Below are positions 8,105 to 16,601 of a stretch of DNA of 64,000 bases, piece after piece; position 1 is the first letter of the stretch, and each line of letters starts with the position of its first letter. The notes beneath the pieces were generated by a model. It saw nothing but the letters and a program-made list of their open reading frames with translations, was not told where the DNA came from and searched no databases. The translations under genes were made by a program, and so were the position numbers. This stretch comes from Trinickia symbiotica. GTDB taxonomy: Bacteria > Pseudomonadota > Gammaproteobacteria > Burkholderiales > Burkholderiaceae. The stretch lies in the NCBI RefSeq assembly GCF_002934455.1, contig NZ_PTIR01000001.1:62001-126000 (forward strand). The letters run 5' to 3'.

Positions 8105-9217
8105 ATGAAAACGATGGCGGTAGGCCTACGGTTAGCGTCCGCAATGGTATTGGCGATCGCCCTCGCTGGGTGCGGGGGTGGTGGGGATTCGCCCAGCATG
8201 GATGTCGGCGCATCCGCACGTGCTGCAGCCAAGGTCATAAAACTTCAGCGCTACCAGATCGACCCGGCGAAGGTCTTCGTTGCCGGCATTTCGTCTGGCG
8301 GTTTCGCGGCAGTGCAGATGCACGTTGCCCACTCTTCGACTTTCAAAGGGGCCGCGATTTACGCTGGCGGGGTGTACTGGTGTGCCGGCGCGGGCGGAGC
8401 CGCGACAGCGTTGGCAAACTGCGGCGGTTTGACGCTTCCGTCGAATCAGGCGTCGTACAACAGCACGCTCACGGAATCCGAGGCGTATCTGGACACGCAA
8501 TCGTCCCTCGGCACCATTGACCCATCGACGAATCTGCGCGGGCAGCCCGTCTATCTCTGGTCTGGCACGCAAGACGAAGTCGTCAATCCGCTCGAGATGG
8601 CCGACCTCAACTCGGAGTACCAGCATTACGGGGCCAACGTTCGCTTCGATAATACGTTTCCCGCCGAGCATGGCTGGGAATCGCCTGACGGCGAACTTTC
8701 ATGCGGCACGCTCGGGAGCCCCTACATGATTCGCTGTTCGGTGAACGGGGCCGTCTACGATTCCGTGAAGACGTGGTTGACGATGTTCCTCGGCTCGTTG
8801 AAACCGCGCAACGACGGCAAGCTTTCCGGGACGTTGTCCACATTCGATCAAACTGAGTTCGGAGCATCGCAAAACGTTTCGATGAGCTCGACGGGGAGCG
8901 TGTTCGTTCCGAAAGCCTGTGCGCAAGGGGACACTTGCGGATTCGTGCTCGCCCTCCACGGCTGTCTGCAGGAGGCATCGCTTATCGGCAACCGCTGGGT
9001 CACCGAGGCCGGCATCGATGAATGGGCCGACACCAATAAACTGGTGGTCGTCTATCCCGACACGATGCCGTCGTCAGCGCCGGGGCCGACGAACCCGAAC
9101 GCGTGCTTCGACTGGTGGGGCTACTCAAATCAATACGACCCGAACTATGCACTCAAGAGCGGCTTGCAGATGTCGGTGCTCTACGCGATGGTGCAGCGCG
9201 TGACTGGCCTACCGTAG
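8105..9217 (+). CDS. secreted/lipoprotein PHA (PHB) depolymerase, type 2 short-chain
   Basis: This 370-residue esterase should hydrolyse short-chain polyhydroxyalkanoate or its oligomers outside the cytoplasmic membrane. The N-terminus is a signal peptide ending in a lipobox-like ALAGC (Cys23) with a glycine run after it. The lipase box GISSG (61-65) supplies nucleophile Ser63. GTQDEVVNP carries the likely catalytic Asp, and AEHGWE the His. The oxyanion-type segment LALHGCLQ comes after the triad, the permuted order that defines type 2 catalytic domains. AGAGGAG lies six bases before the ATG. Two tiny genes follow downstream on the same strand. Confidence 0.85.
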   Translation: MKTMAVGLRLASAMVLAIALAGCGGGGDSPSMDVGASARAAAKVIKLQRYQIDPAKVFVAGISSGGFAAVQMHVAHSSTFKGAAIYAGGVYWCAGAGGAATALANCGGLTLPSNQASYNSTLTESEAYLDTQSSLGTIDPSTNLRGQPVYLWSGTQDEVVNPLEMADLNSEYQHYGANVRFDNTFPAEHGWESPDGELSCGTLGSPYMIRCSVNGAVYDSVKTWLTMFLGSLKPRNDGKLSGTLSTFDQTEFGASQNVSMSSTGSVFVPKACAQGDTCGFVLALHGCLQEASLIGNRWVTEAGIDEWADTNKLVVVYPDTMPSSAPGPTNPNACFDWWGYSNQYDPNYALKSGLQMSVLYAMVQRVTGLP

Positions 9218-9408
9218 AACCGTTGGCGGGCGGTTCGAATCGGCGGCTCGCATGTCCTGCCGCCCGACTTCGCCAAGCTGCCGTTGAACACGTCCAGGCC
9301 CGGGCTATGCGCCTCAGTGGGATAGAGCACGAAGACCGGTGCTTGCGATGCGATCGCGCTCGACCGGCGACGGGCATATGTCCGGTCTGACTTACCAGGA
9401 GCAATGGG

Positions 9409-9573
9409 ATGCTTACAACTATGTTTTTCGTGGCCCTTTTTGCGCTTATTGTCGCCATGCAGCGCGGCATCACCCGCAGGGAAGATGAGAGACTTCGCGC
9501 GCAGTTCGACGCTGAAGGCCCGGACAGCGAGCTGTCGCGGCAGTTGATGCGTGCGTCCGGATATGGCGTCTGA
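9409..9573 (+). CDS. small membrane protein, 54 residues
   Basis: An ATG at 9409 preceded by AGGAG (9397-9401, spacing 7) opens a 54-codon frame ending in TGA at 9571-9573. The product begins MLTTMFFVALFALIVAM, one transmembrane helix, followed by a charged cytoplasmic-type tail with RREDERLRAQF and ending RASGYGV. It sits eight bases before the next small gene and downstream of the PHA depolymerase. The good ribosome site, the helix-plus-charged-tail design and the tandem arrangement support a real gene. I do not recognise a named family. Confidence 0.55.
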   Translation: MLTTMFFVALFALIVAMQRGITRREDERLRAQFDAEGPDSELSRQLMRASGYGV

Positions 9574-9581
9574 GTGATCGC

Positions 9582-9758
9582 ATGAAAAACCCTTGGACAA
9601 AGAAGAATCCGTTCTTGAGCATGTGGCTAAGCGGCGCGAACGCGCTGCTCGGGTCGGTTCGCGGCCGGGCTACCGCTGAGGCGAAGCGCCAAATAGCGAC
9701 CTTTTGGTCGGGTGCGCTTCCCCCGCCGAAACGGAAGAAACGTAGGAGACGGCGTTGA
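9582..9758 (+). CDS. small basic protein, 58 residues
   Basis: The frame starts MKNPWTKKNPFLSMWLSGAN, contains an amphipathic middle with GRATAEAKRQIATFW, and ends in a proline run followed by a nine-residue, almost purely Lys/Arg tail. Similar short KNP-starting, Ala-rich proteins with basic tails occur as hypothetical proteins in Burkholderia; I recall no function. The basic tail could bind nucleic acid or the membrane, and the Ala/aromatic middle is loosely phasin-like, which would fit the PHA depolymerase upstream, but that is speculation. It starts eight bases after the preceding stop. Confidence 0.6.
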   Translation: MKNPWTKKNPFLSMWLSGANALLGSVRGRATAEAKRQIATFWSGALPPPKRKKRRRRR

Positions 9759-9939
9759 GCTAGCCCGCCGTCCGTGGCCCATGCTGCGCGAGCGCGGGCA
9801 GGAGCGGCGCGACCTGCGGCGGTTTTTACGAAAATGCACGCGGCGCGCATTCTTGCATGCGCTCGGGCAGCGGCCTCAGTGAATTCGTCGCATGGGCCGG
9901 TAAAGCCGCTCTCGACCCGACGTCAGGGATTATCGGCCG

Positions 9940-10143
9940 ATGTGGCGCTCAATGACAGAAACGCAGGTGGACGATGGACCCAAGCGCGTGTTGCACGCAG
10001 GCGAGCGTTTCTACGAGCAGCCAGGAGCGGTGCACCGTGTGAGCCGGAACGCCAGCGCCACCGAGCCCGCCAAGCTGCTTGCCGTATTTGTCGTCGATAC
10101 GAACGATCGCAACCTGACGCAACCCTTTAAGCAAAGAGAATGA
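9940..10143 (+). pseudogene. truncated cupin-domain protein
   Basis: The frame holds the second half of a small cupin: GPKRVLHAGERFYEQPGAVHRVSRNAS, then TEPAKLLAVFVVDTNDRNLTQP. This is the usual end of cupins encoded beside AhpD/CMD genes. The first beta-strands with the metal-binding HxH motif are missing, and in frame the sequence runs back into a stop at 9901-9903 without cupin-like sequence. It is therefore an N-terminally deleted relic. The next frame is a decayed AhpD-like gene, so a former two-gene unit has been eroded from both ends. Confidence 0.65.
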
Positions 10144-10144
10144 A

Positions 10145-10225
10145 ATGAGCAAACGTCTCGATTACGCACAAATTGCGCCGGCGGGCGTGAAGGCCCTCGG
10201 CACCGTTTACGGGTATGTGGCATAA
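10145..10225 (+). pseudogene. truncated carboxymuconolactone decarboxylase / AhpD-like gene
   Basis: An ATG at 10145 opens MSKRLDYAQIAPAG followed by KALGTVYGYVA and then a TAA at 10223-10225. Full-length proteins of the CMD/AhpD family start almost identically (M..RLDY.K.AP.G.KAL..VYGYV) and continue with a helix carrying the CxxC redox pair. Here the frame stops after 26 residues, and no continuation appears before the GNAT gene. It follows the cupin fragment by one base. Confidence 0.6.
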
Positions 10226-10351
10226 GCGCCAACTCGAGCTATCGGACGCTGGTCCCACCGAATCGATTTACCGTGGCTCTTACTGACCAACCGCGTTTCC
10301 CTTATCTTGTCTTCTTAACGAACATGATTGAGCAGTCAACGGGAGAGCGAC

Positions 10352-11074
10352 GTGGAGCAGCGTGTCAACGAATACGGGCAGGCGGTCGGCGAACCGATGC
10401 CGAACTGGCAATCAGCCAGGGCACCGGGCGATCAGCCGATAACGGGACGGTATTGCCGACTCGAGCGGGTGAACGTCGAGCGGCACGTGGACGATCTGTA
10501 CGAGGCTTATCGCGCCGCGCCCGATGCGCGCGATTGGACCTATCTGTCGGTAGGACCATTCGAAAGCCGGCAAGCGTACCTCGACTGTCTCACTGCCCTC
10601 GCCGCATCGCCCGACCCGCTGCATTACGCCGTCATTGACCTATCGACAGGCAAGGCCGTCGGCACGCTCGCGCTGATGCGTATCGACAAGGCCAATGGCG
10701 TGATCGAAGTCGGCTTCATCGTGTTTTCGCGGCGCCTGCAGAAGACGCCCATGGCAACCGAAGCGATCTTTCTGCTCATGCGGCGCGCGTTCGACGAACT
10801 CGGCTACCGGCGCTTCGAATGGAAGTGCGATGCGCTGAACGCCCCATCGCGCAGCGCCGCGGCGCGCTTCGGCTTCACGTTCGAAGGCATCTTCCGCCAG
10901 GCTGTCGTCTACAAAGGACGCAACCGCGATACGGCATGGTTCTCGATCATCGATAGCGAATGGCCCCCGCTGCGTGCAGGCTTCGAGGAATGGCTCGATG
11001 AAGCGAATTTCGACGCGCAAGGCATGCAGCGGCGAACGTTGCGGGACTGCATCTCCGGCCAGCGCGGCATGTAG
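10352..11074 (+). CDS. GNAT-family N-acetyltransferase (RimJ/RimL type)
   Basis: From a GTG at 10352 the product has 240 residues. GGGAGAG four bases upstream supports this start over a TTG at 10328. The sequence has the hallmark of RimJ/RimL-like acetyltransferases: an N-terminal GRYCRLERV strand, the acetyl-CoA segment around IEVGFIVF and QKTPMATEAIFLLMRRAFDELGYRR, then the WKCDALNAPSRSAAARFGF signature and EGIFRQAVVYKGRNRDTAWFS. The family acetylates ribosomal proteins, tRNA-linked or free amino acids, or antibiotics; the substrate here is unknown. It lies after two gene relics and converges on a LysE exporter gene. Confidence 0.85.
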   Translation: MEQRVNEYGQAVGEPMPNWQSARAPGDQPITGRYCRLERVNVERHVDDLYEAYRAAPDARDWTYLSVGPFESRQAYLDCLTALAASPDPLHYAVIDLSTGKAVGTLALMRIDKANGVIEVGFIVFSRRLQKTPMATEAIFLLMRRAFDELGYRRFEWKCDALNAPSRSAAARFGFTFEGIFRQAVVYKGRNRDTAWFSIIDSEWPPLRAGFEEWLDEANFDAQGMQRRTLRDCISGQRGM

Positions 11075-11167
11075 AGCGCACTCCCGCGCACTCCGAGCCG
11101 ACTTGACGTTCGTGCTCAACGGAGCGGACAACGGGAAAGAAACAGGAATGGCGCGTGGGCGAAGCAG

Positions 11168-11767
11168 CTAGCGAACTGCCGTCCAAGCCACTGTGACGGC
11201 AAACGCCGCAAGAACGATAGACGCACCTCGAAGGAGGTACGCCGGCTCCAGCCATGCAAGTCGCCCCTTTCTCAATTGCGCGCCGAATGCCACCCACAGC
11301 AAGCCAATTGGAAACAGCAAGGCGATGAAGACTCCCATGACTTCGGTATAGCCAGCGGCGCTGGCGAACGCTTCCGCAGGAAAGAGCGTTCCGCCGAAGA
11401 GAACCGCTTTCGGATTCAGTAGCGTTGCAACGAAGAGTGTTCGCATGCCCACGGTTCTCGAATGTCCGCCTGCCAGGTCGAGCGTCGCGCTCCACATGCG
11501 AATGGCGAGATAGCCGATATAGACGGCGCTCGCTAAGCGTATCGCCCATGGAAGCCAGGGCAGTTTGTGTGCGAGCTCGAGCAAGAACAACCCCCAAATG
11601 GAGATCGCAATCACATACCCGCCGCATTCGGCTATCGTGAGCCCGGCCGATCGGCGAAAGCCATGCTCCAAGCCCGCCGTCGCGAGCAGCGTGTTCGTCG
11701 GGCCTGGCATCGCGAGCACGAGGAGCACCGCGAGCAAAAAGGAGGCAAGGCTATGTAAAGGGACCAT
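11168..11767 (-). CDS. LysE-family amino-acid exporter
   Basis: This 199-residue integral membrane protein begins MVPLHSLASFLLAVLLVLAMPGPTNTLL. The PGPTN motif after the first helix is the LysE/RhtB signature, and about six hydrophobic segments follow with LLNPKAVLFGGTLFP in the middle. The start at 11767 is preferred over the farther 11824 frame start because it places helix 1 at the N-terminus, although the ribosome site is weak. The family exports basic or neutral amino acids and related metabolites. It follows the small hydrolase gene on the same strand by 82 bp and may share its transcript. Confidence 0.8.
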   Translation of the reverse strand: MVPLHSLASFLLAVLLVLAMPGPTNTLLATAGLEHGFRRSAGLTIAECGGYVIAISIWGLFLLELAHKLPWLPWAIRLASAVYIGYLAIRMWSATLDLAGGHSRTVGMRTLFVATLLNPKAVLFGGTLFPAEAFASAAGYTEVMGVFIALLFPIGLLWVAFGAQLRKGRLAWLEPAYLLRGASIVLAAFAVTVAWTAVR

Positions 11768-11849
11768 GCGTTTGCGTTCCACGAAGGAAGCATGGGCAGC
11801 TCGCCCGGGCGAAGCAACCGGCATCCCTCGTCGTCGTTAGGCGCCGAGT

Positions 11850-12482
11850 TTACCCCATCCCGATTGGCAAAAGATTCGTCGGCGCTTCGCGCACATCCGC
11901 CTCCTCCACACGGCGCGGGTCCTCGCGCTCGATGAAGTGCGGCGCTGCCCAGTGAATGAGCGTATCGACGAAGTATTTCGCGCGAGGCCAGGCGCCAAAG
12001 CCGGATGCCACGTTGATGTGTCCGGCCGGCCCGAGGTTGATGAACGCCGCGCCCCAGGCGCGCGCAAGCGCCCGCGCACCATCGGCCGGCATCCAGGGAT
12101 CGTTCTCACTGCCCACGACGATCGACCCGACGTTCAGACGCCAGCGGTACAGCTCGTTCTCGACGCCAAAGCGGGTCGGGCTCGCCGGTGCAACGAGCAG
12201 GGCGCCGGCCACGTCCGGCAGCCCCTGCCCGATTGCGTGCGCAGCGGCGAGGCATCCGAAGCTGTGCGCCGCCAGCACGAAGGGGCCCCGTTCGGACGAG
12301 AGCTGTCGCCGTATCGACGCCGACCACGCTTGCAGATCGGCATCATCCCAGTCGCTCTGCACGATACGGATCGGCCGGGCGAACTGCCGCGCGAGCCATG
12401 TTTGCCAATGCGCATCCTCGCTGCCATGCAGGCCCGGCACGATGACAACTCGCGGGGGCCACCGGGTGCTGCACGATGACAT
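11850..12482 (-). CDS. RBBP9/YdeN-family alpha/beta hydrolase
   Basis: The 210-residue product begins MSSCSTRWPPRVVIVPGLHGS, with GGAG seven bases before the ATG. It has the small serine-hydrolase pattern of the RBBP9/YdeN family: VPGLHGSEDAHWQTWL near the N-terminus, the nucleophile in AAHSFGC, a late acidic residue in SENDPWMP, and the catalytic histidine in GPAGHIN. Members are cytosolic esterase-like enzymes of unclear physiological substrate. It is transcribed towards the LysE gene. A longer frame to 12581 is possible but adds an unlikely N-terminus. Confidence 0.8.
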   Translation of the reverse strand: MSSCSTRWPPRVVIVPGLHGSEDAHWQTWLARQFARPIRIVQSDWDDADLQAWSASIRRQLSSERGPFVLAAHSFGCLAAAHAIGQGLPDVAGALLVAPASPTRFGVENELYRWRLNVGSIVVGSENDPWMPADGARALARAWGAAFINLGPAGHINVASGFGAWPRAKYFVDTLIHWAAPHFIEREDPRRVEEADVREAPTNLLPIGMG

Positions 12483-12609
12483 GTCGTTTCTCCCGAACCA
12501 AGGGTCGAACGCCACGCTACCTCGCATTGGCACGCCGCACAACGAAGAAAAGATGGAATCCAAATCAGCCCGCTGCGTCATGCAGCGGGTTATCGAGCGT
12601 GCCGACCGA

Positions 12610-14286
12610 TCAATTCAGCGAAACGCCGTCGAACCGGTGACTACCCAACGGCGAAAGCAACATCCCATTCACCCGCTTCGACACAGGCAACGAGACGATC
12701 GAATGGGCGATGGGCGTATAGGGCACCTGCTCTTTGAAGATGACCTGCGCCTGCCGATACAGCGCGGTGCGCTCATCGACGTTTGGTGTCGCCCGCGCCT
12801 TGTCGATCAGCGCATCGAACGACTTGTCGCACCACTTCGACACGTTGCTGCCATGCACCGCATCGCAACCAAGCAAAGTACCGAGCCAGTTGTCCGGGTC
12901 GCCGTTGTCCCCCGACCATCCGTAGAGGATCGCGTCGTGCTCGCCGCCTTGCTTCGCGCGCCGATTGTACTCACCCCATTCGTAGCTGACGATCTTCGCG
13001 CGCACGCCGATCTTCGCCCAGTCCTGCTGGATCAATTGCGCCATGAGCTGAGCGTTCGGGTTGTATGGGCGTTGAACGGGCATGGCCCACAAGGACAAAT
13101 CGAAGCCGTTCGGGAATCCGGCCTGCGCCAGCAACGCCTTCGCTTTGGCAATATCGCGCGGCGCATCTTTCAGTTGATCGTCGTAGGACCACTGCGCGGG
13201 CGGCATCGGATTTGTCGCGAGCCTCGCATTGCCCGAGAACACCGCTTGAATGATCGCTTGCTTGTCGATGGCCATGTCCAGCGCGCGCCGAACGTCGAGC
13301 CGATCGAGCGGCGAGTGTTGCGTGTTGTAGGCAACGAAGCCCACGTTGAACCCGATGCGCGAGATCAGTGTGAGCGAGGGATTGCGCTTGACCGTTTCGA
13401 GATCGCCGGGACGCGGGAACACAGAAACCTGGCATTCGCCGCCTGCGAGCTTCTGGATACGCGCGGCCGGATCAGGCGTGATCGAAAACACCAGGTGCGC
13501 GAGCTTGACGTCCTCCGGGCGCCAGTAATCGGGGTTTCCGTCATAGCGGATCAGTGCATCCTTTTGATAAGAGCGGAATACGAACGGCCCTGTACCGACC
13601 GGCAGCTGGTTGATATCGGCCTCCCGATGCGTCGCGCTCAGCTTCGCGGCGTATTCGGCCGAGAGAATCGACGCAAAACTCATCGCCAGATTGCGCACGA
13701 AGATGACGTCGGGCTGTTTCAGCCGGAAGCGCACCGTGTAGTCGTCGACTTTGTCGATTGCGTCGATGTTCTTGTCGAAGCCCAGGTCGGTGAAATACGG
13801 AAAACTGGCGGGATAACTCTTACGGAACGGATCGTCCGCATGAAGCATGCGATTGAATGTGAAGAGCACGTCGTCGGCATCGAATTCGCGGGTCGGACGG
13901 AACCACGCGGTCGTCTGGAACTTGACGCCCTTTCGCAGATGAAACGTATAGGCTCGCGCATCGGCCGAAACGTCCCAACTCGTGGCGAGTGCCGGCTCGA
14001 GATCGAGCGTACCGCGTTTGAATTGCACCAACTCGTTATACACCGTGTAGGTGCTCGCGTCGAAATCGGTGCTCGTCGTGTGCTGGCCGGGATCGAAGCC
14101 GGCGGGACTGCCTTCGGTGCACACCACCAGCGTTCCCGAAGGCGCCGCCAAAGCCGTCGAAGGTTGCAGCAATAGGCTGATTGCCTGCGCCACGAGTACG
14201 CCAAGCGTCAAAGCAAATCGGGATGGGCGCGCAAACGCGCGCTCGATTCGCGTAGAGAACCGATAGAATCGATGCGTCATAAGCAT
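12610..14286 (-). CDS. periplasmic dipeptide/oligopeptide-binding protein (SBP family 5)
   Basis: The 558-residue product starts MLMTHRFYRF. A signal peptide ends near STALAAPSG. The mature part opens LVVCTEGSPAGFDPGQ and carries SBP_bac_5 landmarks such as TWDVSADARAYTFHLRKGVKF, PVGTGPFVF, DVRRALDMAIDKQ and VPYTPIAHS. These proteins capture di- or oligopeptides (DppA/OppA type) for an ABC importer. The closing residues LSPLGSHRFDGVSLN match DppA-like ends. No permease or ATPase genes sit next to it, so it is an orphan binding protein that probably works with a transporter encoded elsewhere. Start codons at 14286 and 14280 are equally possible. Confidence 0.85.
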   Translation of the reverse strand: MLMTHRFYRFSTRIERAFARPSRFALTLGVLVAQAISLLLQPSTALAAPSGTLVVCTEGSPAGFDPGQHTTSTDFDASTYTVYNELVQFKRGTLDLEPALATSWDVSADARAYTFHLRKGVKFQTTAWFRPTREFDADDVLFTFNRMLHADDPFRKSYPASFPYFTDLGFDKNIDAIDKVDDYTVRFRLKQPDVIFVRNLAMSFASILSAEYAAKLSATHREADINQLPVGTGPFVFRSYQKDALIRYDGNPDYWRPEDVKLAHLVFSITPDPAARIQKLAGGECQVSVFPRPGDLETVKRNPSLTLISRIGFNVGFVAYNTQHSPLDRLDVRRALDMAIDKQAIIQAVFSGNARLATNPMPPAQWSYDDQLKDAPRDIAKAKALLAQAGFPNGFDLSLWAMPVQRPYNPNAQLMAQLIQQDWAKIGVRAKIVSYEWGEYNRRAKQGGEHDAILYGWSGDNGDPDNWLGTLLGCDAVHGSNVSKWCDKSFDALIDKARATPNVDERTALYRQAQVIFKEQVPYTPIAHSIVSLPVSKRVNGMLLSPLGSHRFDGVSLN

Positions 14287-14534
14287 GGTACGAGATGAGA
14301 TTAGTGCATGACGGCCGCTACCGAAGCTCGACGACTCGCGGGCTTCCCGAAGTATAGTCTTCCGCATCGATGTCGTACCGCCCCGGATGGCAGCGAATGG
14401 CGCATGCTAGCCAACGCGCCGCATCGCACGAAGCAACGTTTTCTCATATGCTTTTCGCGCCGACGAGCGCGTGCACGTGCGCACGAGGTCCTTCCAGTGC
14501 CAGGGCACACGCGCCCGCGCGACGTCCGCCCTCG

Positions 14535-16601
14535 TCAACCGCTGCGTGCGGACAACCGCCGGATGACCGACACCATCGCGTCGACTTCATCGCACGTGTT
14601 GTAAAACGCGAGTGAAGGTCGCACCGTGGCTTCGAGCCCGAAACGCCGCAAAATCGGCTGTGCGCAATGATGCCCCGAGCGCACCGCAATGCCCTCTTCG
14701 TTCAGCGCCCGGCCAACCTCTTCCGTCTCGTAACCCTTCAACACGAACGAAAGCACACTCGCCTTGTCGCGTGCCGTGCCGATGAGCCGGACACCCGGCA
14801 CCGGAACGAGCCTGCTCGTCGCATAAGCGAGCAAATCGTGCTCGTAGCGCGCGATGTTCTCAATGCCGATCCGCTCGACATACTCGAGCGCGGCACCCAA
14901 GCCGACGGCATCGGCGATATTGCCCGTGCCCGCCTCGAAGCGATTCGGCGGCGGCTGAAACACCGTCCGCTCGAACGTCACGTCCGCGATCATGTTGCCG
15001 CCGCCCTGCCAAGGCGGCATGTCGTCGAGAATGGCACGCTTGCCGTACACCACGCCGATACCCGTCGGCCCAAAGATCTTATGGCCCGAAAACACGAAGA
15101 AATCAGCATCAAGCGCCTGCACGTCCACGCGCATGTGCGATACGGACTGCGCGCCGTCGACCAGTGCCTTTGCGCCCGCACGGTGCGCGAGCTCGACGAT
15201 CTCGCCTACCGGCACGACCGTCCCGAGCGCATTCGACACCTGCGTAACCGAAACGATTTTCGTCCGGGCTGAAAGCAGCTTGCGGTATTCGTCGAGCAGC
15301 ACTTGGCCTGAATCGTCGACGGGAATCACGCGCAGCTTCGCGCCCGTTTGCGCGGCGAGCTGCTGCCACGGTACGATGTTCGCGTGATGCTCGAGATGCG
15401 ACACGATAATCTCGTCGCCTTCACCGACGTTGCTTGCGCCCCACGTCTTCGCGATCAGATTGATCGCCTCCGTCGCGCCACGCACGAAGACGATCTCGTC
15501 CGGCGACGCGGCGCCGATGAAACGCTGCGCAATGGATCGAGCATTCTCGTAGGCATCCGTCGCGCGACCCGCGAGTGCATGCGCGGCGCGATGGATGTTC
15601 GAGTTCTCATGCGCATAGAAATATGCGAGGCGATCGATCACGGCTTGTGGCTTTTGCGTCGTTGCCGCGTTGTCGAACCATACGAGCTGCTTGCCGTTCA
15701 CCCGCTCTTGCAGGATCGGGAAATCCCGGCGAATCGCGTTGACATCGAACGGGGGACGAGCAACAGGCATCGCCGGACCTGCGCCACGCGGATCGCGCGT
15801 AGCGTGGGCATTGTCGAGGAAGTACGGCGCGGCGCTCTGCTCATGACGATACGGCTCGGCGCTCGTCGAAAAACGGTGAATCGAAAGCATCGAGCGCAGG
15901 TCGTCTTCTCCCGGCAATCCGAACGACTGCGGGGTTGCGCCTGCATCTGCGGGCACCGCCACGTCCTGAGCGGGACGTTGCCATCCCTGTTCCGGCGTGC
16001 CGACAAAATAGTACGGCGACGGTTGTCCTGCAGACGTGTCGCGCGCCGCAATCGGCGATGTGATCGACTTCGCCCCCTTCGCCGCAGCCGCGGACGACGG
16101 TACGTGCGCGTTCAAGGGCGGCACGCCCAGCGCCGCCCCACCGACACGCGGCTCCAGCGCGGGAGCAATCGTCACCATGTTGTCGGGCAAGCCGTTCTGC
16201 GCTGCCGCATGCGGTGCAAGCGCGGGTGCGCGATTGCCAAGCGTCAGCACGTGCGTCGGCGCGGCGGGCAGCAGATTTCCGCCCGGCACGCGGCCCGCCG
16301 GCAGCGATGCGCCGGGCACGCCCGTGCCTGTGCCGCCCGGCCCTGCGAGCGGCGAGCCGGCCGGCGCCGCGTTCGACATCGCGGGAAGAACGGGCGCTGC
16401 GGCAGGCCACGCGGACGGCAGCCCGCCGACGGCGGAAGCACCATCATGCGGCGCGGCCGCGCCCGGCAGCGTCGAAAAGAACGCGTTCGCGAGACGCGTG
16501 AGCGTATCCGCGTCGGGCAGCCCCGCCGGCACGGAAGCGGCGGGAATGTCGGGCAGCGCAGCGCCCGTGCGTCCGTTAGCGGTAGGTGTCGGGGTATTCA
16601 T
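14535..16601 (-). CDS. cysteine desulfurase, cargo of the family 2A encapsulin
   Basis: This 688-residue protein is a SufS-type, PLP-dependent cysteine desulfurase that turns L-cysteine into alanine plus enzyme-bound persulfide. Residues 1 to about 285 are a low-complexity, Ala/Pro/Gly-rich, presumably disordered extension. It contains short conserved-looking islands: DTLTRLANAFF (32-42), PYYFV (196-200) and APYFLDNA (258-265). The catalytic domain starts at PFDVNAIRRDFPIL (284-297) and has the PLP lysine in SGHK (Lys508) and the active cysteine in RSGHHCAQP (Cys646). Such an extension marks the cargo-loading domain of desulfurases packed in family 2A encapsulins. Its ATG lies inside the end of the shell gene, overlapping it by 26 bp, which suggests coupled translation. 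Confidence 0.92.
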   Translation of the reverse strand: MNTPTPTANGRTGAALPDIPAASVPAGLPDADTLTRLANAFFSTLPGAAAPHDGASAVGGLPSAWPAAAPVLPAMSNAAPAGSPLAGPGGTGTGVPGASLPAGRVPGGNLLPAAPTHVLTLGNRAPALAPHAAAQNGLPDNMVTIAPALEPRVGGAALGVPPLNAHVPSSAAAAKGAKSITSPIAARDTSAGQPSPYYFVGTPEQGWQRPAQDVAVPADAGATPQSFGLPGEDDLRSMLSIHRFSTSAEPYRHEQSAAPYFLDNAHATRDPRGAGPAMPVARPPFDVNAIRRDFPILQERVNGKQLVWFDNAATTQKPQAVIDRLAYFYAHENSNIHRAAHALAGRATDAYENARSIAQRFIGAASPDEIVFVRGATEAINLIAKTWGASNVGEGDEIIVSHLEHHANIVPWQQLAAQTGAKLRVIPVDDSGQVLLDEYRKLLSARTKIVSVTQVSNALGTVVPVGEIVELAHRAGAKALVDGAQSVSHMRVDVQALDADFFVFSGHKIFGPTGIGVVYGKRAILDDMPPWQGGGNMIADVTFERTVFQPPPNRFEAGTGNIADAVGLGAALEYVERIGIENIARYEHDLLAYATSRLVPVPGVRLIGTARDKASVLSFVLKGYETEEVGRALNEEGIAVRSGHHCAQPILRRFGLEATVRPSLAFYNTCDEVDAMVSVIRRLSARSG

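Noticed and set aside
11956-14175. A very long open frame on the plus strand antisense to the hydrolase and peptide-binding genes.
   Set aside because: It is Arg/His-rich with no domain pattern, while the minus-strand proteins have clear families. Such shadows are normal in GC-rich DNA.
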